The notes under the pieces: generated by a model
Database searches by the model: none
What the model saw: the letters and a program-made list of their open reading frames with translations, nothing else
What the model was told of the DNA's origin: nothing
Translations under genes and position numbers: made by a program
Part shown: positions 1-6,067 of the stretch, piece after piece
Numbering within the stretch: position 1 is the stretch's first letter
How the letters are laid out: the number at the start of each line of letters is the position of its first letter
Assembly: GCA_021647345.1 (NCBI GenBank)
Contig: JAKIUX010000051.1
Coordinates: 1-6,712, forward strand
DNA length: 6,712 nucleotides
DNA from: Hydrogenimonas sp.
Lineage (GTDB): Bacteria > Campylobacterota > Campylobacteria > Campylobacterales > Hydrogenimonadaceae
Direction: 5' to 3'

Positions 1-189
1 CTAAAAGAGGAGAAGGAGATCTCTCTTCTTGAGATAAAAGGGATAGGCCCGGCGAAAGTGAAAAAACTTCTAAGCTACTTCGGCTCTTTCGAAGCTATCA
101 GAAAGAGCGACACCGAATCTCTCGAAGCTGTACTTAGTGAACATGATGCAAAAAGAGTTCATGAGTACCTGAAAAATATTTCAATATAG
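1..189 (+). CDS. uvrC: UvrC C-terminal fragment (excinuclease ABC subunit C), 5' end outside window
   Basis: Only the last 62 codons are present, in frame from base 1 to a TAG at 187-189. The peptide carries a helix-hairpin-helix of the type that ends UvrC: residues 9-27 read LLEIKGIGPAKVKKLLSYF, followed by FGSFEAIRKSDTESLEAV, which matches the usual UvrC pattern of IPGIGPKRxxxLLxxFGSxxxIxxAS. The second hairpin (about 41-58) is weaker and lacks a clear Gly-x-Gly. In UvrC this tail binds DNA at the damage site and supports the 5' incision during nucleotide excision repair. The nuclease domains lie upstream of the window and cannot be judged. A DNA ligase or another HhH protein is possible, but the FGSFEAIR element and the position at the extreme C-terminus favour UvrC. 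No convincing terminator follows the stop, so read-through into the downstream operon is possible. Confidence 0.85.
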   Translation, partial: LKEEKEISLLEIKGIGPAKVKKLLSYFGSFEAIRKSDTESLEAVLSEHDAKRVHEYLKNISI

Positions 190-196
190 CCGATAT
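170..196 (+). promoter_or_regulatory. Candidate sigma-28 (FliA) promoter overlapping the uvrC stop
   Basis: TGAAAAAT at 170-177, then 11 nt, then GCCGATAT at 189-196. The enterobacterial FliA consensus is TAAAGTTT-N11-GCCGATAA, and Campylobacter/Helicobacter FliA promoters share a CGATWT -10. The -10 matches 7 of 8 positions (and CGATAT fits CGATWT exactly), the spacing is exact, and the -35 is poor (4 of 8). Transcription would start near 203 and give a leader of about 180 nt. If real, it would place the downstream phosphorelay in the flagellar/chemotaxis regulon. The weak -35 and the general abundance of CGATAT in this DNA keep this a candidate. Confidence 0.35.
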
Positions 197-237
197 ACTA
201 TTTCGTGTAAGGAGTAAGCAAAACTAATAGAAGTTTA

Positions 238-246
238 TGTTATGAT
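238..246 (+). promoter_or_regulatory. Candidate extended -10 (sigma-70) promoter for the phosphorelay operon
   Basis: TGTTATGAT gives an extended -10 (TG at 238-239, TATGAT at 241-246). No TTGACA-like -35 lies 17 nt upstream, but Campylobacterota sigma-70 promoters commonly lack a conserved -35. A second AT-rich possibility is TATAAA at 265-270. Initiation from the first would begin near 253 and include all the palindromes described at 278-373 in the leader. Confidence 0.35.
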
Positions 247-277
247 ACCCTTATTGAATATTACTATAAATAATTGG

Positions 278-373
278 CTTTTCGAAAAGGATCAGCAAGC
301 AAATCGAGGCAAAAAGCAACTCTAAGTTGCAAAAAGCTGGATGATTCTTCGAAAACACTCGATTTTGCATCGA
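278..373 (+). promoter_or_regulatory. Palindrome-rich leader able to form alternative RNA structures
   Basis: Elements seen directly: a perfect 12-nt palindrome CTTTTCGAAAAG (278-289); GCAAATCGAG (299-308), which pairs with CTCGATTTTGC (358-368) with one bulged T; inside that, a hairpin GCAACT-CTA-AGTTGC (316-330) flanked on both sides by AAAAAGC (311-317 and 331-337); and a hairpin TCGAT-TTTGC-ATCGA (359-373). The last hairpin and the long-range stem share bases 359-363, so they exclude each other. TTTTCGAA (279-286) can also pair with TTCGAAAA (348-355). The 3' hairpin ends 13 nt before the ATG, next to a very weak Shine-Dalgarno, so folding could affect translation of the PAS gene. It does not match a riboswitch class that I recognise; the palindromes could equally be protein-binding sites. 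Confidence 0.4.
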
Positions 374-386
374 AACGGACTTTTAA

Positions 387-806
387 ATGAAGAGACCTAA
401 CCCTATCGATGAAGAGTTCACTTTCGTCGACGGCATAATTATAAGCGAAACCGATCTTAACGGGATCATCACCTATGCCAACAGAAAGTTTATAGAGATC
501 TCCGGATATACAAAAGAGGAGCTAATAGGGCAACCTCACAGCATAATTAGGCACCCGGATATGCCAAAAGCCGCCTTTAAAGAGATGTGGGATACCATTC
601 AAGCCGATAAAGAGTGGACCGGCCTTGTTAAAAATTTACGCAAAGATGGCCGATATTACTGGGTACAGACTTTTATCAAACCTGTCTACAAAGATGGGGA
701 AAAAGTCGGGTATATAGCTGCCAGGCATCCGGCCAAACGGATCGATATCGAATCCATCGTCCATACATACGCTCAGATGCTTGAAGATGAGAAGAGTAAA
801 GGATAA
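387..806 (+). CDS. Stand-alone Aer/CetB-type PAS domain protein, probably FAD-binding redox sensor
   Basis: A cytoplasmic protein of 139 residues that is almost entirely one PAS domain (about 11-118). It closely follows the PAS domain of the aerotaxis receptor Aer: DLNGIITYANRKFIEISGY (23-41), EELIGQPHSIIRHPDMPKAAF (45-64), W77 in EWTGLVKN, the DGRYYWV strand (87-93) and the closing GYIAAR (108-113). The RHPDMP segment (R55, H56, D58) and W77 belong to the FAD-binding signature of Aer-type PAS domains, so a flavin-based redox or energy sensor is likely. There is no transmembrane, HAMP or methyl-accepting signalling part; in Campylobacter the comparable PAS-only CetB works with a separate membrane partner CetA. 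The ATG at 387 is fixed because an in-frame TAA lies directly before it (384-386). The ribosome binding site is weak (CGGA at 376-379). It ends 2 nt before the Hpt gene, so a role as an input to this relay is inferred. Possible alternative: an adaptor for an MCP encoded elsewhere. Confidence 0.85.
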   Translation: MKRPNPIDEEFTFVDGIIISETDLNGIITYANRKFIEISGYTKEELIGQPHSIIRHPDMPKAAFKEMWDTIQADKEWTGLVKNLRKDGRYYWVQTFIKPVYKDGEKVGYIAARHPAKRIDIESIVHTYAQMLEDEKSKG

Positions 807-808
807 GC

Positions 809-2458
809 GTGCTAATCTACAGAAATGACGGCAAACTGTTCTGTATCTCCAAAAAAGCTTTGAAGCTTGCCGGCTATCACGATATAGAGCACTTCAACGA
901 CGAACACAACGACTACAGCGAACTTTTTCTGAAGCGTCCCGGATATATCTACAACTTCGAAGCTTTCTCATGGCTCATTTTCTTGAAAAATGCAAGCAAA
1001 GAGCAAAAAAGAGTACTTATCTCCACCAGAGACAATGCTATATATGAGTGCGAACTTGAGCTTGAGATAGTTTATCCTGCAGAGTTCCATGAAAACACCC
1101 CTGAATTTTTCTATCAGGTAGATTTTAAAAACCTAAGGCTTGCAGACGGCACTCAACCATACGAAGAGCCTAAAGAGCCTTTCAATGATATGGAGAGTGC
1201 AAGTGTTCTGTCGCTCCAACAGTTTGAAAAAGAGGAGGAGCTAGAAAACCCTGTAAGCGATCCTTTCGCAACCTCCGCTGTTGAAGAAGAGATCCAAATA
1301 TCTGCGACAAGTATCGATATCGATGAGAAAAAAGAGGTGAGCTTCAGTTTTGAAGAAGAGGAGGCAAAAGAGAGCAGCACAGAGGAAAAAAGCGAAGAGC
1401 CGCTTGATCTGGTCGATTTTAGTTTTGATACCGACATAGAGAAAGATCGAGATATATCCGCCACTCAAAAAGAGAGTCAAGAAGAGGATAAAGAGGTCCG
1501 TGACACCCCTGAAATAGGACTCAAAATAGATGCCTTTACTAAAAGTCCAAAAGAGAGTGCAACCCTCTTTGATGAGTCGGAATCTAAAAAAGAGATAGAT
1601 AAACCTTTAGAGTTTGATAGCGGCCTTGACTCAAAACCTAAGCCCGTTATCGCTATAGAAAAAAATATACCTGATACGAAAAGGATTGCTGCCACACTCG
1701 GACTTTCGGAAAATAGAATCAAAGAGTTTATAAAAGAGTTTCTTGAAACTTATGTTGAGTATACTCCGGAAATTGAAGCCGCAATATCTGTAAAAAATAT
1801 ATTTGCAGCAAAAAAAGAGGCTTTGAAAATCAAAGGAGTTGCCGCAAACCTTGGTATGGATAGCCTAACCGAAAATATCGACAAAGCCCTATCGGCTAAC
1901 GAGCCGGAAGAGTTCAAGAATATATGGATAGATATCGACTCATATATGAGATCAGTCGCATCATTTTATGCACCAGACCTCTTTAATAAAGATATTGAAA
2001 ATCGGCAGCAAGCATGGTCCAAGAGCGGCGCTACTGAACTTGACACAGATAGCAGTGAGGATACAAAAGAGACCCAGCACGTCTCTGGAAGCTCTTCTTC
2101 CTTGAGGCTTGAAGGGGCATGTGGAGGTGAGTCGATAAATTTTAACCCGGATGAGGCGGCTGAAGCCCTTGGTTTGCCAGAATCTCTGATTCTTGAGTTT
2201 GTAAACGACTTCATCGAGCAGGCAAGAGATGAGAAAAAGAGATTCGAAGATGCCTACGAGAGAGCGGACATAGGAACAATAAACGAAGTAGCTCATAAAC
2301 TCAAAGGAGTCGCCGCAAATCTAAGAATAGAGGACATGAGAGCACTTATGGAGAGCGTACAGCATGCAAAGGACCTAGAAGAGGTTGAGAAGGAACTGAT
2401 AAAGTTTTACCATAAACTTGCTGCATTGGCCAAAATGATGGCAAAGGAGTACACGTGA
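809..2458 (+). CDS. Tandem Hpt phosphotransfer protein; first Hpt lacks the active His
   Basis: A soluble protein of 549 residues with a GTG start at 809 and a good AAAGGA ribosome binding site at 798-803, 2 nt after the PAS gene. Residues 1-112 form a compact, mixed alpha/beta domain that I do not recognise; it may be PAS-like. Residues about 115-275 are a very acidic, Ser-rich linker, probably disordered, with repeated aromatic-acidic patches (FSFEEEE 179-185, DFSFDTD 203-209). Two homologous helical Hpt domains follow, about 288-385 and 446-545. The second carries the phosphotransfer motif AHKLKGVAANL with His496. In the first, the aligned segment is ALKIKGVAANL, where Leu339 replaces His, so it cannot be phosphorylated on that residue. 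The domains look like an internal duplication: CAAAGGAGT(T/C)GCCGCAAA occurs at 1831-1848 and 2302-2319. The likely role is to shuttle phosphate between the hybrid kinase's Asp815 and the small downstream receiver. The stop overlaps the next gene by 4 nt (GTGA). Confidence 0.85.
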   Translation: MLIYRNDGKLFCISKKALKLAGYHDIEHFNDEHNDYSELFLKRPGYIYNFEAFSWLIFLKNASKEQKRVLISTRDNAIYECELELEIVYPAEFHENTPEFFYQVDFKNLRLADGTQPYEEPKEPFNDMESASVLSLQQFEKEEELENPVSDPFATSAVEEEIQISATSIDIDEKKEVSFSFEEEEAKESSTEEKSEEPLDLVDFSFDTDIEKDRDISATQKESQEEDKEVRDTPEIGLKIDAFTKSPKESATLFDESESKKEIDKPLEFDSGLDSKPKPVIAIEKNIPDTKRIAATLGLSENRIKEFIKEFLETYVEYTPEIEAAISVKNIFAAKKEALKIKGVAANLGMDSLTENIDKALSANEPEEFKNIWIDIDSYMRSVASFYAPDLFNKDIENRQQAWSKSGATELDTDSSEDTKETQHVSGSSSSLRLEGACGGESINFNPDEAAEALGLPESLILEFVNDFIEQARDEKKRFEDAYERADIGTINEVAHKLKGVAANLRIEDMRALMESVQHAKDLEEVEKELIKFYHKLAALAKMMAKEYT

Positions 2459-2856
2459 AAAAGGGCCTCCTTGCGCTGCTGTTTCTGATGCCTGCATTGA
2501 CTTTTGCTAGCTATTTTTCAGACGGTATTCGCGCATACAAAAACGGTGACTATACAAAAGCCAAAACAATGTTTGAGAGGGCGGTAAACGAAGAGGGATC
2601 GGATCAAGCCTACTTTCTTCTAGGTCTTTTATACTTGAAAGGAAAAGGTGTAAAAAAAGATCCCTTTAAAGCCAAAAAATATTTGCTAAAAGCTGTGGAT
2701 TTCGGAAACATTAGAGCTAAATGCTACCTGGCCGAAGCTATGCTTCTTAGTAAAAGCAGAGACAAAAAGAGAACAATAGAACTATTGAAGGAAGGCAAAG
2801 AGGGCGGTGCCGAGGAGTGCGGCGCTATAGCGATGAAATATCGAATACCAATATAA
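2455..2856 (+). CDS. Exported Sel1-like (TPR-type) repeat protein, small
   Basis: A protein of 133 residues with a clear Sec signal peptide: MKKG followed by a hydrophobic core LLALLFLMPAL, with cleavage probably after LTFA (A18|S19). There is no lipobox Cys. The mature part consists of helix pairs of the Sel1/TPR class: GIRAYKNGDYTKAKTMFERAV (about 24-44), AYFLLGLLYLKGKGVKKDPFKAKKYLLKAV (52-81, a textbook Sel1 unit) and AKCYLAEAMLLSKSRDKKRTIELLKEG (88-114). Such solenoids act as protein-protein scaffolds, here in the periplasm. There are two Cys (90 and 122), but not the paired-Cys spacing of Helicobacter Hcp proteins. GTG start at 2455 with AAAGGAG at 2443-2449; the 4-nt overlap with the Hpt gene implies coupled translation. 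Its place directly before a kinase with a large periplasmic sensor domain suggests an accessory sensor subunit, which is inference. Confidence 0.8.
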   Translation: MKKGLLALLFLMPALTFASYFSDGIRAYKNGDYTKAKTMFERAVNEEGSDQAYFLLGLLYLKGKGVKKDPFKAKKYLLKAVDFGNIRAKCYLAEAMLLSKSRDKKRTIELLKEGKEGGAEECGAIAMKYRIPI

Positions 2857-2870
2857 ACTTGAGGTGACAA

Positions 2871-5800
2871 ATGCAAGTAGGCGTACAGAATAAACTTAAA
2901 TTGATTTCACTATTTCCGATCATTCTTCTTCTGGCTTTCGCCAGTTTTTTTCTATACCAGTCAGCTACCAGCTACCTGAAAGTTCAGCAGCTAAATGAGC
3001 GCATCGGTTATAGTGAACTGGTAAACGAAGTTGCGACGCAGCTTGCCGTAGAGCGAGGTCTGACATCTATATATATCGCTTCTAACGGAAAGAAGGCGGC
3101 TGAAAAGCTCAAAGAGCAAAGAGCCAAGGTGGACAAAAGTATTGCCGCTTACAATCGCTACCTATCTACTCATACAGATATAAAACCAAAAAAACTTCTT
3201 AGACTGCTGCTTGATATGCTTAGACAGAAAAGAGAGCAGATCGATACCTTACAGTTAGATTTCGACAAAGCCTTCTTCAACTACTACTCTGTTCTTATCA
3301 AGGCTCTGCTTGACGAGATAGACAAAGTTACGACTATAGGTCTGCAGCATGAGATAGCGAACGAAGCGAAAGCCTATGTAAACTTCGCATTTGCCAAGGA
3401 GTATAGCGGTATAGAGCGAGGGTTTATGTCGTACATTCTGACAAGATACACTAAAATGAGCGACAATGAGCTTCAAAAGTGGATACACTATATAGGTAAA
3501 GCTGATTCATACGAATATGGTTTCATAGGCGACGAAGAGCTGAAGCAGAGAGTACAAGCCCTTCTTGCATCGAAGGATGCCCAAAAGGTTTTCGACGACC
3601 TTGCCAAAGCAAGAATTGATATACTGCACTCCATAAACGACGGCTACTATACCGTTGACCCGCTTTACTGGTTTAAGATAAATACCGAAAAGATCTCTCG
3701 GCTTGCAAAAGCGCAAAGCATCATCTACACATCTCTTGAACAGAAGAGCGCTAAGACCATGGAAGAGCAGATGTTCATAGCCGTATCGTCGGCCGCATTA
3801 TGGATAATAACGATTATACTGGCCGCACTCGGATATATAGTCAGCAGGGAGATTACTCAGAACATCAAAAATTTGGAAGCTATTTTGCAAAGTGCGGCGG
3901 AGTCGACCAGCAAACAGATCGATATCAATCTTGACACAGCTGATGGCACTGCAAAAGCCTACGCTCTTTTGCAGACAATCATAGAGGAGGCGCGACACGA
4001 GCAGCAGCGAGCCGAAGAGGCAAGCGAGGCTAAAAGTCTTTTCTTAGCCAACATGAGCCACGAAATCAGAACTCCTCTAAACGGTATCGTAGGCTTTACA
4101 GAGCTGCTTAAAAACACGGAGCTCAAAGGCGAGCAGAAGGAGTTCGTAAGCATCATAGAGAAGAGCTCCGAAAACCTTCTTGAGATCATAAACAACATCC
4201 TCGACCTATCCAAGATTGAAAGCAACAAAGTCGAAATAGAGAATATCGTATTTAACCCCATAGAGGAGTTCGAGAGTGCGGTGGAGATATATGCCGTAAA
4301 AGCGGCTGAAAAGAGTGTAAATCTAGCATGCTTCATAGACCCGAGACTCAACCAGCCTATCAAGGGTGACCCGACAAAAATCAAAGAGATTCTTATCAAT
4401 CTGTTAAGCAATGCCGTCAAATTCACAAACCAAGGCGGGGCGATAAATGTCGAAATAAGGAAAGTCGAGGCTGAAGACCCTGAAAGATGCGCCATAAGTT
4501 TCAGCGTAGAAGATACCGGTATAGGGATATCTCCTGACAAAAAAGCCCATATATTTGAAGCCTTTTCGCAAGCCGATACAAGCGTTACGAGAAAATTCGG
4601 CGGAACTGGACTCGGTTTGACAATTTCCGCAAGATACGCAGAGCTTATGGGAGGGCATCTGCAGCTTGAGAGCGAGCTCGGAAAAGGTACGAAGTTCTAC
4701 TTCACTCTAGAGTTCGATGAACTTCCTCAAATGAACGAAGATATGTACAAGCGCTTCTCTAATGTTTCGGTGGCAATGTTTAAATCGCCCGGAATGCAAA
4801 AGAGACAGGATGAGTATATAAAAGAGTATATGGAATATTACGGAGCCGCGCTTATCCCCTTCGGCGCACCTGAAGAGCTTATAAAACTTGCTTCGGAGAA
4901 AAAGGTTCAATCTGTAATTATAGATAGCGATTACGCTTCAGATGCCGACCTGCGCAAAATGGGCAAAACTCCGCTTCACTGTAATGTCATTATTAAATCT
5001 ACGCAGCAAAAACGTATTGAGACACTAAAACTGCACTGTGAAAAGATTCTCTACGAGCCAATAAACTCAACCAAAATGGTCGCGGTGCTCAAGGCTGCAA
5101 CTTCGGAGGTTTCAAAAGAGATTCGCCGGCCGCTTCTTGACCTTGAACATATTGGATTTAACGCCAAAGCCCTTGTAGCAGAAGACAATACAATTAACCA
5201 GAAACTTATTAAGCGTACTCTTGAAGATCTTGGGCTCAAAGTTGACCTTGCCGATAATGGACTGGAAGCTTTCGAAAAGCGAAGAAGCGGTGATTACGAC
5301 ATAATCTTCATGGATATATCAATGCCTGTAATGGACGGAGTGGAAGCCACTCACGAGATTCTTGATTATGAAGAGGATGAGAATCTCCCCCACGTACCGA
5401 TTGTAGCCCTTACAGCTAACGCACTTAAAGGTGACAGAGAGCGTTTCCTTGCCGAAGGACTTGACGAATATACGACAAAACCTCTCATTCGTGAAGAGAT
5501 CATCTCTATTTTGAAAAAGTTTCTTGCTGAAAAGATGAGCTCCAAAAACAAGAGAGAGGCAAAAGGCGGCGGAAAACCGGAAAGCTCCCCCCAAGCTGAG
5601 AAAGAGATAGCAACAGAGGAGAGAAAGTTTGACTTCGACTTGACAGATGAACCCCAAAATGAAAAAGCACTACAGAGAGAGTCTAAAAATTTAGAGACTA
5701 CGAAGGCTGACAAGATATTGGTACTGAAAAAGAGCACACTTGAGGGAAAGATTTTTGCAAATATGCTTCACGAACTCGGATACAATGTCGATATAGCTAA

Positions 5801-6050
5801 TAACATTAATGAATTAATCTCAAAAATTGATGCCGAAACGGCTCTTATTTTTGCAGATAAAGAGATAGAAGGTCTCGACTTGGCATCTATTCGCAACGCA
5901 ATCGATATGAACCAAAAGAGTGCTTCACTAATCTTGATGAGAGACCCTGTAAGCGAAATAACCGAAGAGGATAAGAAGTTGTGCAACGACGTAATCGTAA
6001 ACCTAGTAAACCGCGATTTGATACGTCTTATAGTGGAAAAATTCATATAG
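2871..6050 (+). CDS. Membrane hybrid histidine kinase: NIT sensor, HisKA, HATPase, three receiver-like domains
   Basis: A protein of 1059 residues. TM1 is at about 11-31 and TM2 at about 302-324. Between them lies an all-helical periplasmic domain resembling the nitrate/nitrite-sensing NIT family, with the repeated Glu-Arg-Gly elements LAVERGLTSIYIAS (58-71) and SGIERGFMSYIL (179-190). A degenerate HAMP-like segment (about 325-372) and a coiled coil (372-392) follow. HisKA: SHEIRTPLNG with His397. HATPase: N box around N510/N514, G1 DTGIG (548-552), F box FEAF (562-565), G2 GGTGLG (577-582); all are intact, so it should be an active kinase. A degenerate receiver (about 630-742) comes next, then a canonical receiver (765-886) with E771/D772, phospho-acceptor D815, T848 and K870-P871. 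After a charged linker (887-946) a second degenerate receiver-like domain ends the protein (947-1059), with K953-K954 in place of the acidic pair. Ribosome binding site GAGGTGA at 2861-2867. The natural ligand is inferred only: NIT domains bind nitrate or nitrite in characterised cases such as NasR. Confidence 0.9.
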   Translation: MQVGVQNKLKLISLFPIILLLAFASFFLYQSATSYLKVQQLNERIGYSELVNEVATQLAVERGLTSIYIASNGKKAAEKLKEQRAKVDKSIAAYNRYLSTHTDIKPKKLLRLLLDMLRQKREQIDTLQLDFDKAFFNYYSVLIKALLDEIDKVTTIGLQHEIANEAKAYVNFAFAKEYSGIERGFMSYILTRYTKMSDNELQKWIHYIGKADSYEYGFIGDEELKQRVQALLASKDAQKVFDDLAKARIDILHSINDGYYTVDPLYWFKINTEKISRLAKAQSIIYTSLEQKSAKTMEEQMFIAVSSAALWIITIILAALGYIVSREITQNIKNLEAILQSAAESTSKQIDINLDTADGTAKAYALLQTIIEEARHEQQRAEEASEAKSLFLANMSHEIRTPLNGIVGFTELLKNTELKGEQKEFVSIIEKSSENLLEIINNILDLSKIESNKVEIENIVFNPIEEFESAVEIYAVKAAEKSVNLACFIDPRLNQPIKGDPTKIKEILINLLSNAVKFTNQGGAINVEIRKVEAEDPERCAISFSVEDTGIGISPDKKAHIFEAFSQADTSVTRKFGGTGLGLTISARYAELMGGHLQLESELGKGTKFYFTLEFDELPQMNEDMYKRFSNVSVAMFKSPGMQKRQDEYIKEYMEYYGAALIPFGAPEELIKLASEKKVQSVIIDSDYASDADLRKMGKTPLHCNVIIKSTQQKRIETLKLHCEKILYEPINSTKMVAVLKAATSEVSKEIRRPLLDLEHIGFNAKALVAEDNTINQKLIKRTLEDLGLKVDLADNGLEAFEKRRSGDYDIIFMDISMPVMDGVEATHEILDYEEDENLPHVPIVALTANALKGDRERFLAEGLDEYTTKPLIREEIISILKKFLAEKMSSKNKREAKGGGKPESSPQAEKEIATEERKFDFDLTDEPQNEKALQRESKNLETTKADKILVLKKSTLEGKIFANMLHELGYNVDIANNINELISKIDAETALIFADKEIEGLDLASIRNAIDMNQKSASLILMRDPVSEITEEDKKLCNDVIVNLVNRDLIRLIVEKFI

Positions 6051-6067
6051 TAATGAAGGAATAGTTT

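Noticed and set aside
275..292. Sigma-54 promoter around TTGGCTTTTCG
   Set aside because: The GC element at -12 is missing at the required spacing from the GG.
242..325. Short + strand frame of 27 codons (MIPLLNITINNW...) in the leader region, its stop lying inside the 316-330 hairpin
   Set aside because: No good ribosome binding site, it overlaps the likely promoter, and it has no recognisable features. A leader peptide is conceivable but unsupported.
278..386. Cyclic-di-GMP or other known riboswitch in the leader
   Set aside because: The conserved core sequences of the common classes are not visible; only generic stems are supported.
1153..2296. Several minus-strand open frames opposite the Hpt gene
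   Set aside because: Poly-Ser/Phe runs that mirror the Glu/Lys-rich linker on the coding strand; no ribosome binding sites or domains.
3959..4540. Minus-strand open frame of 193 codons inside the hybrid kinase gene
   Set aside because: Antisense shadow of the HisKA/HATPase coding region, Ser/Leu-rich as expected from reverse reading, with no independent start signal.
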